Of a stretch of 64,000 nt of DNA, positions 8,311-16,936 are shown one piece after another (the stretch's first letter is position 1; each line of letters begins with the position of its first letter). Made by a program: the position numbers and the translations under genes. The DNA comes from Flaviaestuariibacter sp. (GTDB taxonomy: Bacteria; Bacteroidota; Bacteroidia; Chitinophagales; Chitinophagaceae): NCBI GenBank assembly GCA_025963645.1, contig JAOQAI010000017.1, positions 1-64,000 of the forward strand, in the 5' to 3' direction. A model generated the notes under the pieces. It saw only the letters and a program-made list of their open reading frames with translations, did no database searches and was not told where the DNA came from.

Positions 8311-8332
8311 TTTAGACCCAACAACAAGTAGA

Positions 8333-9160
8333 ATGGGCAAAGGGATAATCGAAAAGATCATCTTGCTTGAAGCATCCGGAGAGGTGCGGTTTCCAGATGA
8401 TTATTTACAGCATTTTCATACACATATTTTATGCAGCAGGGGGCGTATGAACTTTGTTTTTAATGATAGGCAATATGCAGCCAAAACCGGGGAATTCATC
8501 TTCTGGTTTGCAGATAGTCACTTAACGGACGTAACATTTTCAAGAAATTTTAAAGCGAACGTTTTATTTGTAGACAAAGCTTTCCTGGACAATAATATTC
8601 CTGACCAAAGCTGGAGTATTGATGCCTTATTACATTCCAGGGCAAGTCCGGTATTGCACTTATTCGATGAAAAGGATAAGGCAAAAGTCCTTTCGAACTT
8701 TTTGCTTTTGTATCATCGGTCCCAAGAATCAGCACATCGCTTTTACAATGAAACATTGCAATTACAGATGCAGCTTTTTCTTTTTGATATGTGGCACATC
8801 TTTGCCAACGAGTATGAGCGGCGGAAACGTACCGGAGAAATCGGATCGCTTTACGAGCAGTTTATGCACCTGATACATGAACATTGCATGGACGAACGTG
8901 AAGTGCAGTTTTATGCCAGTCGTCTGCACATTACAGCGAAGTATCTGAACTACGTATGTAAACAAAATACGGATGTAACGGCCTCGGAATGGATACAACG
9001 GTATGCTAAGGAGCGGATCATACTGCTTCTGAAAGACAAAGATCTGAACATTGCTGAGATCGCTGATAAAATGGAGTTTTCAAGCCGTTCCTTTTTTACC
9101 CGCTATGTAAAAAAACTGTTGGGTGTAACACCAAGTGAATTCAGGAATCGGTTAGCGTAA
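8333..9160 (+). CDS. AraC-family transcriptional regulator
   Basis: The 275-residue protein has an N-terminal cupin-like sensing domain (residues ~1-90; HFHTHILCSRG, GEFIFWFADSH). Its C-terminal AraC DNA-binding domain has two helix-turn-helix units: YASRLHITAKYLNYVCKQ, then NIAEIADKMEFSSRSFFTRY and VKKLLGVTPSEFRNRL. It is divergent from the acetyltransferase-hydrolase-cupin operon and is the obvious candidate regulator of it. The ligand is unknown. The gene is somewhat AT-richer than the flanking housekeeping genes. Confidence 0.92.
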   Translation: MGKGIIEKIILLEASGEVRFPDDYLQHFHTHILCSRGRMNFVFNDRQYAAKTGEFIFWFADSHLTDVTFSRNFKANVLFVDKAFLDNNIPDQSWSIDALLHSRASPVLHLFDEKDKAKVLSNFLLLYHRSQESAHRFYNETLQLQMQLFLFDMWHIFANEYERRKRTGEIGSLYEQFMHLIHEHCMDEREVQFYASRLHITAKYLNYVCKQNTDVTASEWIQRYAKERIILLLKDKDLNIAEIADKMEFSSRSFFTRYVKKLLGVTPSEFRNRLA

Positions 9161-9358
9161 AAGGCAAATTCCAAAATTCCATTCTTCCCTCGTTAGTCTC
9201 CACCTCATGACTCACGGGGAACCATACATGCTGGTGCGCTAAAAGCCTCTCCCAATAAAGTTTCCAAGGTTACTTTCACCTCAATTCCACTGACATCATC
9301 CTCCACCCACAACATTCCTCCCCTTCACCGTATCTTGTACACAAAAACGCAACCCCGC

Positions 9359-11215
9359 ATGAACGACAGCTATATCACCCCAATTAAGCCACTATTACAA
9401 CGACTAAAAATAATCCTAGCAAAAGCAGCCCTAACAGCAGCCCTCGCCCTACCCACCCTCACCGCTTCTACCCAAAAAGATTTCACCCCCGATTGGAGCA
9501 AAGGCATCCTGTGGTACCAGATCTTCCCCGAGCGGTTCAGCAACGGCGATCCAAAGAATGATCCGAAGGCAGAAGATCAGAACGGTGCCTATCCCTTTGA
9601 TGATACGTCGGCTTTCCGGATACACCCATGGACGAGCGACTGGTACAAGCTGCAACCCTACGAGCAACAAAATGGGAAGAATATCTATTTCAACCTTCAG
9701 CGGCGGCGCTATGGCGGCGATATACAAGGCATCATCAATAAGCTGGATTACCTGAAATCGCTGGGTGTGGGTGCGGTTTATGTAACGCCGCTTTTCTGGT
9801 CGCCCTCCTCGCACAAGTACGATGCGCTGATGTATCATCATATCGATCCCACCTTTGGTCCCGACCCGGAAGGGGATAAAAAACTCATTGCCACGGAGAA
9901 CCCGCTGAACCCGGATAGCTGGGTGTGGACGAAGGCGGATAAGCTGGCGCTGAAGCTGATAGACGAAGTGCACAAGCGGGGCATGCGCATCATCTTCGAT
10001 GGCGTGTTCAATCATGTGGGCGTTAAGAACTTTGCCTTCCAGGACCTCGAAAAGAACCAGCAGGCATCGCCGTATAAAGACTGGTTCATTGTGCAGCAGT
10101 GGCGCGACAGTGCCGCCGGCAAACCTTTTCAATACAAAGGCTGGTTTGGAGTAAAGACCCTGCCGGAGTTCCGCGAAGACAGCGGCGGCATTGTGGCTGG
10201 TCCGAAGCAGTATATTTTTAATGCCACCAAGCGCTGGATGAACCCGATGGGGAAGGGTATTGCCAATGGTATCGACGGCTGGCGGCTGGACGTGGCCTAC
10301 GATGTAAGCCATGCCTTCTGGAAGGACTGGCGGAAGTGGGTGCGCTCTATCAACCCGCAGGCCTATATGACCGCGGAACTGGTAGACCCGATAGCGAAGA
10401 CCCGGCCCTACCTGCAGGGCGACGAGTTCGACGCCACCATGAACTACAACTTTGCCTTTATCGTGCACGACTTCTTTGTGCAGGACAGCACGGCGATCCG
10501 GGTGTCGCAGTTTGATGCCCGGCTGAAAGAGATGCGGGAAGCCTTTGGTGGTGGCGTAGCGCTGAATATGCAGAACCTGATGAACAGTCATGATGCGACG
10601 CGGATCGGCAGCGCCGTAGCCAACCCGGATGGACTGCGGTTTGGCGACTGGGGCAAGTATTTCAACTGGAGCCAGAAAAGCAATAACAAAGCTTACAATG
10701 CCCGCAAGCCAACACCGGATCAACTCAAAAAGCAGAAGCTGATCGCAGCCTTCCAGCTACTATACCTCGGCGCACCGATGATCTACTACGGCGATGAAGC
10801 CGGCATGTGGGGCGCCAACGATCCTGACTGCCGCAAGCCGATGGTGTGGAAGGAGAAAGCTTACGAACCGGAGACCTACAATCCCGATCAAACCGTTCAT
10901 GCACCGGATGCGGTGGCGTTCAACAGCGAGCTTTTTAGCTGGTACCAGAAGTTTGCCAAGCTTCGAAACACGATGGCATCCGTCCGCGTCGGAGACTATA
11001 CCACCTTGGCATTGGACGATACGGGGCAGTGGTTTGCGTTCAGCCGGAAGTATGGGAAGGAAGAGACGATCGTGGTGGTGAACCGCGGTTCGAAGCCGGT
11101 GAACTTTACGCATCCGAAATTAAGCGGTGGCACTTTTAAAAATGTCTTTTCGAAGAAAGCAGCGAAGAGAGTAACAGTGGCGCCGATGGACCTGGTGGTG
11201 TTGAGTAATAAATGA
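9359..11215 (+). CDS. GH13 alpha-amylase-family enzyme (cyclomaltodextrinase/neopullulanase-like)
   Basis: This 618-residue protein has a signal-anchor-like hydrophobic N-terminus (ILAKAALTAALALPTLTAST) and a GH13 TIM barrel. Region I is IFDGVFNHVG. Region II is GIDGWRLDVA with the nucleophile Asp at about residue 311. Region III is MTAELVD with the acid/base Glu at about 340. Region IV is LMNSHD with the transition-state Asp at about 412. A C-terminal beta domain follows. Members of this branch hydrolyse cyclodextrins, pullulan or maltooligosaccharides in the periplasm. I start at the ATG at 9359; an in-frame TTG at 9335 falls inside TATCTTGT, the probable -7 box. Confidence 0.9.
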   Translation: MNDSYITPIKPLLQRLKIILAKAALTAALALPTLTASTQKDFTPDWSKGILWYQIFPERFSNGDPKNDPKAEDQNGAYPFDDTSAFRIHPWTSDWYKLQPYEQQNGKNIYFNLQRRRYGGDIQGIINKLDYLKSLGVGAVYVTPLFWSPSSHKYDALMYHHIDPTFGPDPEGDKKLIATENPLNPDSWVWTKADKLALKLIDEVHKRGMRIIFDGVFNHVGVKNFAFQDLEKNQQASPYKDWFIVQQWRDSAAGKPFQYKGWFGVKTLPEFREDSGGIVAGPKQYIFNATKRWMNPMGKGIANGIDGWRLDVAYDVSHAFWKDWRKWVRSINPQAYMTAELVDPIAKTRPYLQGDEFDATMNYNFAFIVHDFFVQDSTAIRVSQFDARLKEMREAFGGGVALNMQNLMNSHDATRIGSAVANPDGLRFGDWGKYFNWSQKSNNKAYNARKPTPDQLKKQKLIAAFQLLYLGAPMIYYGDEAGMWGANDPDCRKPMVWKEKAYEPETYNPDQTVHAPDAVAFNSELFSWYQKFAKLRNTMASVRVGDYTTLALDDTGQWFAFSRKYGKEETIVVVNRGSKPVNFTHPKLSGGTFKNVFSKKAAKRVTVAPMDLVVLSNK

Positions 11216-11493
11216 TGGGCAGGTTGGACTTACTGCTGCCCTTTTCCTGTACTTTTTTCTTCCAATCACCTTATTTGGCATTAGGCATTGGCTTGTTCGG
11301 TCGTCAAAAAAATTCTAGTACTACATATCCTTTCCTGAATAATTTTTATTGATCAGGCATGCCTTACGTTAACCCCTTTCCGTAAAGAGAAATCGCAAAG
11401 GAAGAGTTCGTTGCCTATATTTATGTGCCAGGTGCATCTTGTGCTCACGTTGCGGTTGCACATTTCCTGGTAAAACGTAAACCAAATAAAATT

Positions 11494-11964
11494 ATGGCAC
11501 TTATCAACCCACACATCAACTTCAACGGAAATGCGGAAGAAGCGTTCACATTTTACAGATCCGTATTTGGAGGAGAGTTTGCAATGATCATGCGCTTCAG
11601 CGATATGTCAAGCCCTGAACACCCGATACCGGAAAAGGAAGCAAATAAAGTGATGCACATTGCTTTGCCAATTGGCAAAAACATTTTAATGGGCAACGAT
11701 GTTCCGGAAAGCATGGGAAGAGTAAACGAGGCCGAAAACAGATCTAAGATATCCATTAGTGCGGAAAGCCGTGAAGAAGCCGATAAATTATTCAGCGGGC
11801 TTTCAGCAGGCGGAACTATTGAAGTGCCTATTGACGACAGTCCCTGGGGTTCCTATTTTGGAATGTTTAGAGATAAGTATGGCATTGAATGGATGGTAGA
11901 TTTTGACCCAAGGTATAAGGGGCAGGTAACTGACGAAAAACAACGAACCGAACCAGCATTTTAG
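11494..11964 (+). CDS. VOC-family protein (PhnB-like glyoxalase/dioxygenase superfamily)
   Basis: The 156-residue product begins MALINPHINFNGNAEEAFTF and shows the PhnB/YjdN-type vicinal-oxygen-chelate pattern. It has FYRSVFGGEF at the first beta-alpha-beta unit, MHIALPIGKNILMGND in the middle, and GGTIEVPIDDSPWGSYFGMF and KYGIEWMVDFD in the second half. Such stand-alone PhnB homologues have no firmly established reaction and are used as a general annotation. The ATG at 11494 follows an A-rich leader; an upstream in-frame extension has no family similarity. The 278 bp before it contain no other gene I can support. Confidence 0.85.
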   Translation: MALINPHINFNGNAEEAFTFYRSVFGGEFAMIMRFSDMSSPEHPIPEKEANKVMHIALPIGKNILMGNDVPESMGRVNEAENRSKISISAESREEADKLFSGLSAGGTIEVPIDDSPWGSYFGMFRDKYGIEWMVDFDPRYKGQVTDEKQRTEPAF

Positions 11965-12073
11965 CAAAGTGCGGATCAGAGGCTGAATTGGGATTAGAAA
12001 TGCTAATAAACATTTGTTCTCCTAATTCCGACAATTCATTAAGCCGCAAACAATTCTTACCTATCCACTCACT

Positions 12074-12703
12074 CTATAAACTACCCACAAAAGCTCCGAT
12101 CTCCTTTTTCCCTTTTGCGGTGGCATAAGGCAAAAGCAGCTTTGTGATCAATTCAAGATAGTGCTTCATTTGCACTTTATCGTTTACCTGCCGAAAGGAA
12201 ATGGCCGCTTCAGATATCCAGAAGCGGTTGATAAGGGCAAGTGTGGATACCAGGAACTCTTTTGTTATTTCATCTTCCAGCCGCAAATAACCGGATGCCT
12301 GTAATGCTTCTATGTTCCGTGCCAATGCCGTACTGCGCTGGCTTTGCGTTTTCTTATAAGCGGCTGCCACCCGCTTATTTTGCAGCATCACATGAACGAA
12401 GCTAAGCAGCAGGCAGCGGTACTGCAGGTGGTTCCGAAACACACCGTGGAGCAGGTCTAAGAAGCCACGCATGCTGATGTCTTCGGTTGCCACAACGATG
12501 GCTGCATTCGCCCTGCTAAGTTCCATTGAAAGCTCATATACCAGGTCGTCCTTGGTAGGAAAATAATAGGTGATATTGCTCACACGCATATCCAAAACGC
12601 CAGCGATCTCCCGCAAGCCAACATACTCTATTCCCCGTTCATTGAACATTTCTAACGCTTTATCCCGTATTTTCTCCCGTGTATTCGTTATGGGTTTGGA
12701 CAT
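12074..12703 (-). CDS. TetR-family transcriptional regulator
   Basis: The 209-residue protein has the N-terminal TetR helix-turn-helix: TREKIRDKALEMFNERGIEY, then VGLREIAGVLDMRVSNITYY and FPTKDDLVYE. The variable all-alpha C-terminal ligand domain follows. It is divergent from a cupin/membrane protein pair across only 38 bp. A perfect -7 box, TACATTTG, sits 4 nt before its ATG, so its mRNA is probably leaderless. It most likely controls the divergent cupin gene and itself (inference from arrangement). Confidence 0.92.
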   Translation of the reverse strand: MSKPITNTREKIRDKALEMFNERGIEYVGLREIAGVLDMRVSNITYYFPTKDDLVYELSMELSRANAAIVVATEDISMRGFLDLLHGVFRNHLQYRCLLLSFVHVMLQNKRVAAAYKKTQSQRSTALARNIEALQASGYLRLEDEITKEFLVSTLALINRFWISEAAISFRQVNDKVQMKHYLELITKLLLPYATAKGKKEIGAFVGSL

Positions 12704-12707
12704 TGTC

Positions 12708-12715
12708 CAAATGTA
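12708..12715 (-). promoter_or_regulatory. -7 box TACATTTG, 4 nt before the tetR ATG
   Basis: An exact match to the Bacteroidota consensus TAnnTTTG, with 4 nt between the G and the start codon. This places transcription initiation at or next to the A of ATG. No convincing TTG -33 element is seen. Confidence 0.65.
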
Positions 12716-12741
12716 AATAGTTTTACCGAAAGTTTGGTGCT

Positions 12742-13296
12742 ATGACCTATTCCTTTCCGCATACAATAAAAAATCCTTCGGGAGAAAAAATCACGTTCCA
12801 GCGCATTGAAACCTTACCGCAGGGAGATCGCCTTATAGTAGAATCGTTTTGTAAACCCGGAAGCGGCCCCATCATGCATACGCACTTTAAGCAGGATGAG
12901 GGACTAACCGTAGTATCGGGCAAAATGGGCTACCAGGCGCTGGGGTCAGCGCCACGGTTTGCGCTGCCGGGTGAAAGCGTGGAGTTTAAACGCGGCATTG
13001 CCCACCGGTTTTGGGCGGAAGGCGACACGCCACTCCATTGTACCGGATGGATAGCGCCAGTGAATACGATCGTCTTTTTCCTAAGCGCTGTTTATGCGGC
13101 GCAACAGAAGTCGGGATCGGAGCAACCAGAACGCTTTGATGCCGCTTACCTGCTGACCCGCTATAAGGCGGAATATGACCTGGTGGGCATTCCGCTGTTT
13201 GTGAAGAAAATTATCCTGCCACTGACTTATCAGCTAGGAAAGCTGTTGGGAAAGTACAAGCATTTTAAGGAGGCACCGGCACCCCTGAAGAATTGA
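12742..13296 (+). CDS. Cupin-domain protein
   Basis: The 184-residue product carries one cupin barrel: ESFCKPGSGPIMHTHFKQDE is motif 1 and KRGIAHRFWAEGDTPL is motif 2. A C-terminal ~70-residue extension is partly hydrophobic (LFVKKIILPLTYQLGKLLGK) and may lie along a membrane. Its reaction is unknown. It is divergent from the TetR gene and probably under its control, and a small multi-TM gene follows 54 bp downstream. Confidence 0.8.
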   Translation: MTYSFPHTIKNPSGEKITFQRIETLPQGDRLIVESFCKPGSGPIMHTHFKQDEGLTVVSGKMGYQALGSAPRFALPGESVEFKRGIAHRFWAEGDTPLHCTGWIAPVNTIVFFLSAVYAAQQKSGSEQPERFDAAYLLTRYKAEYDLVGIPLFVKKIILPLTYQLGKLLGKYKHFKEAPAPLKN

Positions 13297-13350
13297 TACG
13301 CCTCTCGAGAGCCTTTTATTATTTATCATAAACAATAAACCTTCATCATT

Positions 13351-13881
13351 ATGAAAAGAGATATCCTCTATTCCATTACCTGCCTTGCTTTTGCCATCAT
13401 TATCGGTGGCGCTGTTTACGAACACCTGAACATAGTGCCAACGTGGGCGGCTGCACCGCCGGTTTCCTTACGTATGTTCCAGGGAGAACACGGGCTAAAG
13501 CCAGAATTGTTCTGGATGATCATTCACCCTGTTAACCTCTTGCTGTTTGTGCTGACGCTTGCCTTACACTGGAGATCGCCTCGCCGGAAAAATATTCTGA
13601 TCGTTTTGGGAAGTTATGTGCTTATCCTCGCTGTCACCGCTATCTACTTTGTACCGGAATTGATCAGCATCACTACCACGCCTGTTTCGCCCACACCGGA
13701 CCCGGCATTAACCGAACGGGCGGCAGCCTGGGAGGCATTAAGCATAGTGCGATTAGGAGTGCTTGTCGTGCTGGCGATCGTTCTGTTTATGGGAATGACA
13801 AAGAGCAACAGAGCCCTTATTGTGACCCCAAGAAGTAACCGTAAAGTCAGCAACAGGGCTGGTGCTTCCTTGCAAGAATGA
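13351..13881 (+). CDS. Four-helix integral membrane protein (DUF1772-like), function unknown
   Basis: The 176-residue protein shows four hydrophobic segments: TCLAFAIIIGGAVYEH, MIIHPVNLLLFVLTLAL, IVLGSYVLILAVTAIYF and IVRLGVLVVLAIVLFMGM. This layout resembles DUF1772/anthrone-oxygenase-like membrane proteins, but I see no diagnostic motif. It lies just behind the cupin gene and may share its transcript. The C-terminal ~25 residues are basic and polar. Confidence 0.7.
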   Translation: MKRDILYSITCLAFAIIIGGAVYEHLNIVPTWAAAPPVSLRMFQGEHGLKPELFWMIIHPVNLLLFVLTLALHWRSPRRKNILIVLGSYVLILAVTAIYFVPELISITTTPVSPTPDPALTERAAAWEALSIVRLGVLVVLAIVLFMGMTKSNRALIVTPRSNRKVSNRAGASLQE

Positions 13882-13950
13882 AGTAGCTAACTTCTCGCTT
13901 TGCTTTTCATCTATCTACTATTTTATGTCGCTTCCGCTACCTTCGCTTCT

Positions 13951-14925
13951 ATGCAAATAGCCTGGGGCATTATCGGGTGTGGCGATGTGACGGAAGTGAA
14001 GAGCGGTCCTGCTTTTAACAAGGTGCCACACTCCAAACTCGTAGCGGTAATGCGGCGCGATGCGGCAAAAGCAGCGGATTATGCAAGACGTCACGGTGTG
14101 CCCCGTTGGTATAGTAACGCACAGGAATTAATAGCGGATCCGGAAGTGAACGCCATCTATATTGCCACACCGCCGGACTCGCATGAAACCTATGCTTTGC
14201 AAGCGATAGCAGCGGGAAAGCCGGTGTATATTGAAAAGCCGGTGACCCTGGATGCGCCTTCGGCGCAACGTATTGCGGATGCCGCGTCTGCAAGCGGGGT
14301 AAAGGTTTCGGTGGCGCACTACCGCCGGCGGCAACCGCTTTTTCAAAAAGTGAAGTCTTTGCTGGACCAACAAGCTATCGGCGATGTGCGGACCGTGGAG
14401 CTACGATTTTATAAACCACATGTACCATTTGGAGAAAGCTTGCCCTGGCGATTAGATCCGGCCATTTCCGGTGGTGGACTGTTTCATGACCTGGCGCCGC
14501 ACCAGCTGGATCTCATGCGCTACTTCTTTGGACCCGCAAAGGAGTATAACGGCATGGCTACCAACCGTGGCGGTCATTATGAAGCGGACGATACCGTGGC
14601 GGGCCAAATTCTCTTCGGGAATGGGGTCTTATTCAATGGGAGCTGGTGCTTTGCGGCTTATCCAAGGACTGAACCGAACCTTTGTACGATAAATGGATCG
14701 GATGGAATTATCACCTTTAGCATTTTTGACCTGGAGCCAGTACGATTGATAACTGCCGCAGGTACTGAAAACTTTTCTTTTGCGCCCCTGCAGCATGTGC
14801 ATCAACCGCTGATAGAAGCTGTGGTGCCCTATTTCCGTGGCGAGGGGGACAACCCAGTGCCCATTGAAGAAGCGGTGGAGGTGATGCAGTGGATGGATGC
14901 ATTTACGAAAAAGTCCAGCGCATAA
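13951..14925 (+). CDS. Gfo/Idh/MocA-family NAD(P)-dependent oxidoreductase
   Basis: The 324-residue protein begins with a Rossmann fold (IAWGIIGCGDVTEVKSGPAF) and carries the family hallmark GKPVYIEKPVTLD, whose EKP lysine takes part in catalysis. The C-terminal half is the Gfo/Idh substrate domain with DLAPHQLDLMRYFFG. Enzymes of this family oxidise or reduce sugars, inositols or related polyols; the substrate cannot be inferred. I chose the ATG at 13951 because the glycine-rich loop follows within 10 residues. A near-consensus -7 box TACCTTCG (13938-13945) lies 5 nt before it. Confidence 0.9.
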   Translation: MQIAWGIIGCGDVTEVKSGPAFNKVPHSKLVAVMRRDAAKAADYARRHGVPRWYSNAQELIADPEVNAIYIATPPDSHETYALQAIAAGKPVYIEKPVTLDAPSAQRIADAASASGVKVSVAHYRRRQPLFQKVKSLLDQQAIGDVRTVELRFYKPHVPFGESLPWRLDPAISGGGLFHDLAPHQLDLMRYFFGPAKEYNGMATNRGGHYEADDTVAGQILFGNGVLFNGSWCFAAYPRTEPNLCTINGSDGIITFSIFDLEPVRLITAAGTENFSFAPLQHVHQPLIEAVVPYFRGEGDNPVPIEEAVEVMQWMDAFTKKSSA

Positions 14926-14928
14926 AAA

Positions 14929-14956
14929 AGCCCCCGCAAGCAGGGGCTCTCATTTT
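14929..14956. terminator. Bidirectional terminator hairpin
   Basis: A stem AGCCCC / GGGGCT flanked by A-run and T-run (CATTTTTT) lies between the convergent oxidoreductase and M43 protease genes. Confidence 0.8.
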
Positions 14957-14969
14957 TTAGTGTGTGTTA

Positions 14970-15947
14970 TTAACGGAAAGAAGCCCGTGGACCGCCTGTG
15001 GCGAAAGTGGCCATCATACGATCTTTCTGGCCTTGCGAGAACATGTACATACAGGCATCATACGTGTAGTCCATATAGTTCATCCACTGCTCGAGCGGTG
15101 TGCCGGCGCAAGTGCTTCTGTGGTCAGCTGCAGGGCAGCCACCGTTAGAAGTGTTGTGTGTTGGTGTATCGCCCACTAAGTCAGATCCGCAAGTGGCATC
15201 GCCCCAGATATGACGCAGGTTCAGCCAGTGACCTACTTCATGCGTAGCCGTGCGGCCCAGGTTGTAGCTAGCGGAATACGTACCGGCCGCTTTTGCCTGG
15301 CTACCGAACGCGGAGTAAAGTATCACTACACCATCCGTAGCAGCAGGTCCGCCAGGGAATTGAGCATAACCCAACAGGCCTTGTCCCAGGTTACAAGCCC
15401 ACATATTGAGGGTAGTAGTAGGGTTGATAGCATCGCTACCGCCTTGTGATGCTTTCTTCACGCCATCGTTTGAGCTAAAGCTGGTTTTAGTGGTAGCCTT
15501 GCGAACAATCTGGCTGAGTACAAATTTGATAGGACTGCTTGCTTTTACGCCAGCAAAGTGTGCAGGTACTTTCGTGTTGTCCGCATTCTTCATTTGGAAG
15601 TCTTCGTTCAGCACGGTGATCTGCGAACGAACCTGCGCATCGGAGATGTTCTGCGCAGCGGTTTTGTAAACCACGTGAACGACAACCGGGATCTCCATGG
15701 TATCGCCTACAAAGCGACCTACTGTGCCATTAGCGATCTGCTGGCGGGTGAAGTTTTCAATTTCGTTCATACGGTCGCGGCGGCTGGGGTCAGCTTTCAT
15801 TTGCTCTTCCAATACTTCCATAGAAGCACACTGGCGGCTGGTTGGAGCTGCGGTTTCGGCAAGGGCGGTCTCGGCTTGTTTCGCATCCTTTTTTTGACAG
15901 GCGAAAAAGAGGACTAAAGCCATCGGGGCGTAAATAATTTTTTTCAT
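14970..15947 (-). CDS. M43 (pappalysin-like) zinc metalloprotease, lipoprotein
   Basis: From the ATG at 15947 the product has a lipoprotein signal (MKKIIYAPMALVLFFAC with lipobox Cys 17). An M43B catalytic domain follows. The extended zinc motif HEVGHWLNLRH is followed by a Met-turn region containing WMNYMDYTYDACMYMFSQGQ. The conserved cysteines (CGSD, CPAA, CAGT, DACM) fit the disulfides of cytophagalysin-type enzymes. It probably acts as a surface-anchored endopeptidase. A 24-codon in-frame extension upstream (to 16019) lacks family features and would bury the signal peptide. Confidence 0.92.
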   Translation of the reverse strand: MKKIIYAPMALVLFFACQKKDAKQAETALAETAAPTSRQCASMEVLEEQMKADPSRRDRMNEIENFTRQQIANGTVGRFVGDTMEIPVVVHVVYKTAAQNISDAQVRSQITVLNEDFQMKNADNTKVPAHFAGVKASSPIKFVLSQIVRKATTKTSFSSNDGVKKASQGGSDAINPTTTLNMWACNLGQGLLGYAQFPGGPAATDGVVILYSAFGSQAKAAGTYSASYNLGRTATHEVGHWLNLRHIWGDATCGSDLVGDTPTHNTSNGGCPAADHRSTCAGTPLEQWMNYMDYTYDACMYMFSQGQKDRMMATFATGGPRASFR

Positions 15948-16055
15948 GTGTGTTTTGAAGGGGTTAAATGTGAACTTTAAATATACGTTAACAAAATCCA
16001 TATAACGGAATATTTGCATTTATTTTTTTAGAATGAGGGTTTTCCCTATGGCCTT

Positions 16056-16068
16056 ACCGTATAATTAC
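16056..16068. promoter_or_regulatory. 13-bp motif ACCGTATAATTAC shared with 22104-22116
   Basis: The exact 13-mer occurs upstream of the hypothetical gene at 16158 and again upstream of the hypothetical gene at 22287, which lies beside the NarL-type regulator. It may be a promoter or operator. Confidence 0.3.
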
Positions 16069-16157
16069 GTTTTTAATAAAAGTCCTGAACTATTTTGCCA
16101 CTTGTCCCTTTCTTTGTTAAAAGAGTAAAAAGCATTTTTAACCAATACCAACCTCCC

Positions 16158-16892
16158 TTGTCATTCCTCTCAAAAAGATGGCTTGTCTATCCCATATTAT
16201 ATAGTGTTCTGCCTCTTTGCTTCTGTGGTTGCAGCGCTATTCAGAACGCACCGAAAGACGAACTGGCTAATGGAGTGTACGCATCTCGCTCCGGTTTGCC
16301 CTTTAAAAAGGTATTCGTTAGTAACGATGAGGAAACGATTGTGCTATACCCGGTTGTGAGGAAAGAAGGCGGCAATAGGATCGATACGCATGTGCATGTG
16401 CCGGTAAGCCTCACCCGCTCACTGCCTGGCAGCGGCACTCACCAGTACTCCTTTCGACAGGCAAGCTTTGATATTGATTTCCTGACGATTCCATTTAAAT
16501 ACCGGCCGGTGCAACAGGGCTTTCCCCGCCAGTTTAATACGACGCTGAATGGCGCTGTGCTACTTGGCTATCGCACGGATGCTTATAAGGTCCGGTACAA
16601 GACTGACCTTTTGGAACGTCCCGTCAGGCAACTTACTCATTTTGGATTTTCGTTTGGGGGGTTTACGGGCTTGGGTGGCACCACCGTGAATCCCTGGGTT
16701 ACGGCTTATGCCATTGACTCGGAGTATGACGGCGTGGTATGGACAAACGGCCTTGCGGGTATCTTTGGCGTCAATAGGTTATCGGCCGGAGTAGCATTGG
16801 GGTGGGATCGCCTGCTGGACCGAAACAAAGCATCCTGGCTTTATCAAAAGAAGCCGTGGGCGGGGCTGGTCTTCGGACTGCAACTGAATTGA
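16158..16892 (+). CDS. Hypothetical envelope protein with possible lipoprotein signal
   Basis: I do not recognise the family. The open frame contains no ATG near its start. The best candidate is the TTG at 16158, giving LSFLSKRWLVYPILYSVLPL followed by CFCGCS, a plausible lipoprotein signal with a Cys near residue 29. A TTG at 16095 would add 21 residues. The mature part is rich in beta-prone aromatic segments (HFGFSFGGFTGLGGTTVNPW) and ends in WAGLVFGLQLN. That end resembles the closing strand of an outer membrane barrel. It ends 44 bp before the GT39 gene. Confidence 0.6.
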   Translation: MSFLSKRWLVYPILYSVLPLCFCGCSAIQNAPKDELANGVYASRSGLPFKKVFVSNDEETIVLYPVVRKEGGNRIDTHVHVPVSLTRSLPGSGTHQYSFRQASFDIDFLTIPFKYRPVQQGFPRQFNTTLNGAVLLGYRTDAYKVRYKTDLLERPVRQLTHFGFSFGGFTGLGGTTVNPWVTAYAIDSEYDGVVWTNGLAGIFGVNRLSAGVALGWDRLLDRNKASWLYQKKPWAGLVFGLQLN

Positions 16893-16936
16893 GCCTTGCC
16901 GATAGCACTGTTTTAGCGAGTATCTTTCCGCCGCTT

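Noticed and set aside
9449-10723. Long minus-strand open frame (424 codons) opposite the GH13 gene
   Set aside because: It is antisense to a complete GH13 protein with all four catalytic regions; its length follows from the codon bias of the real gene.
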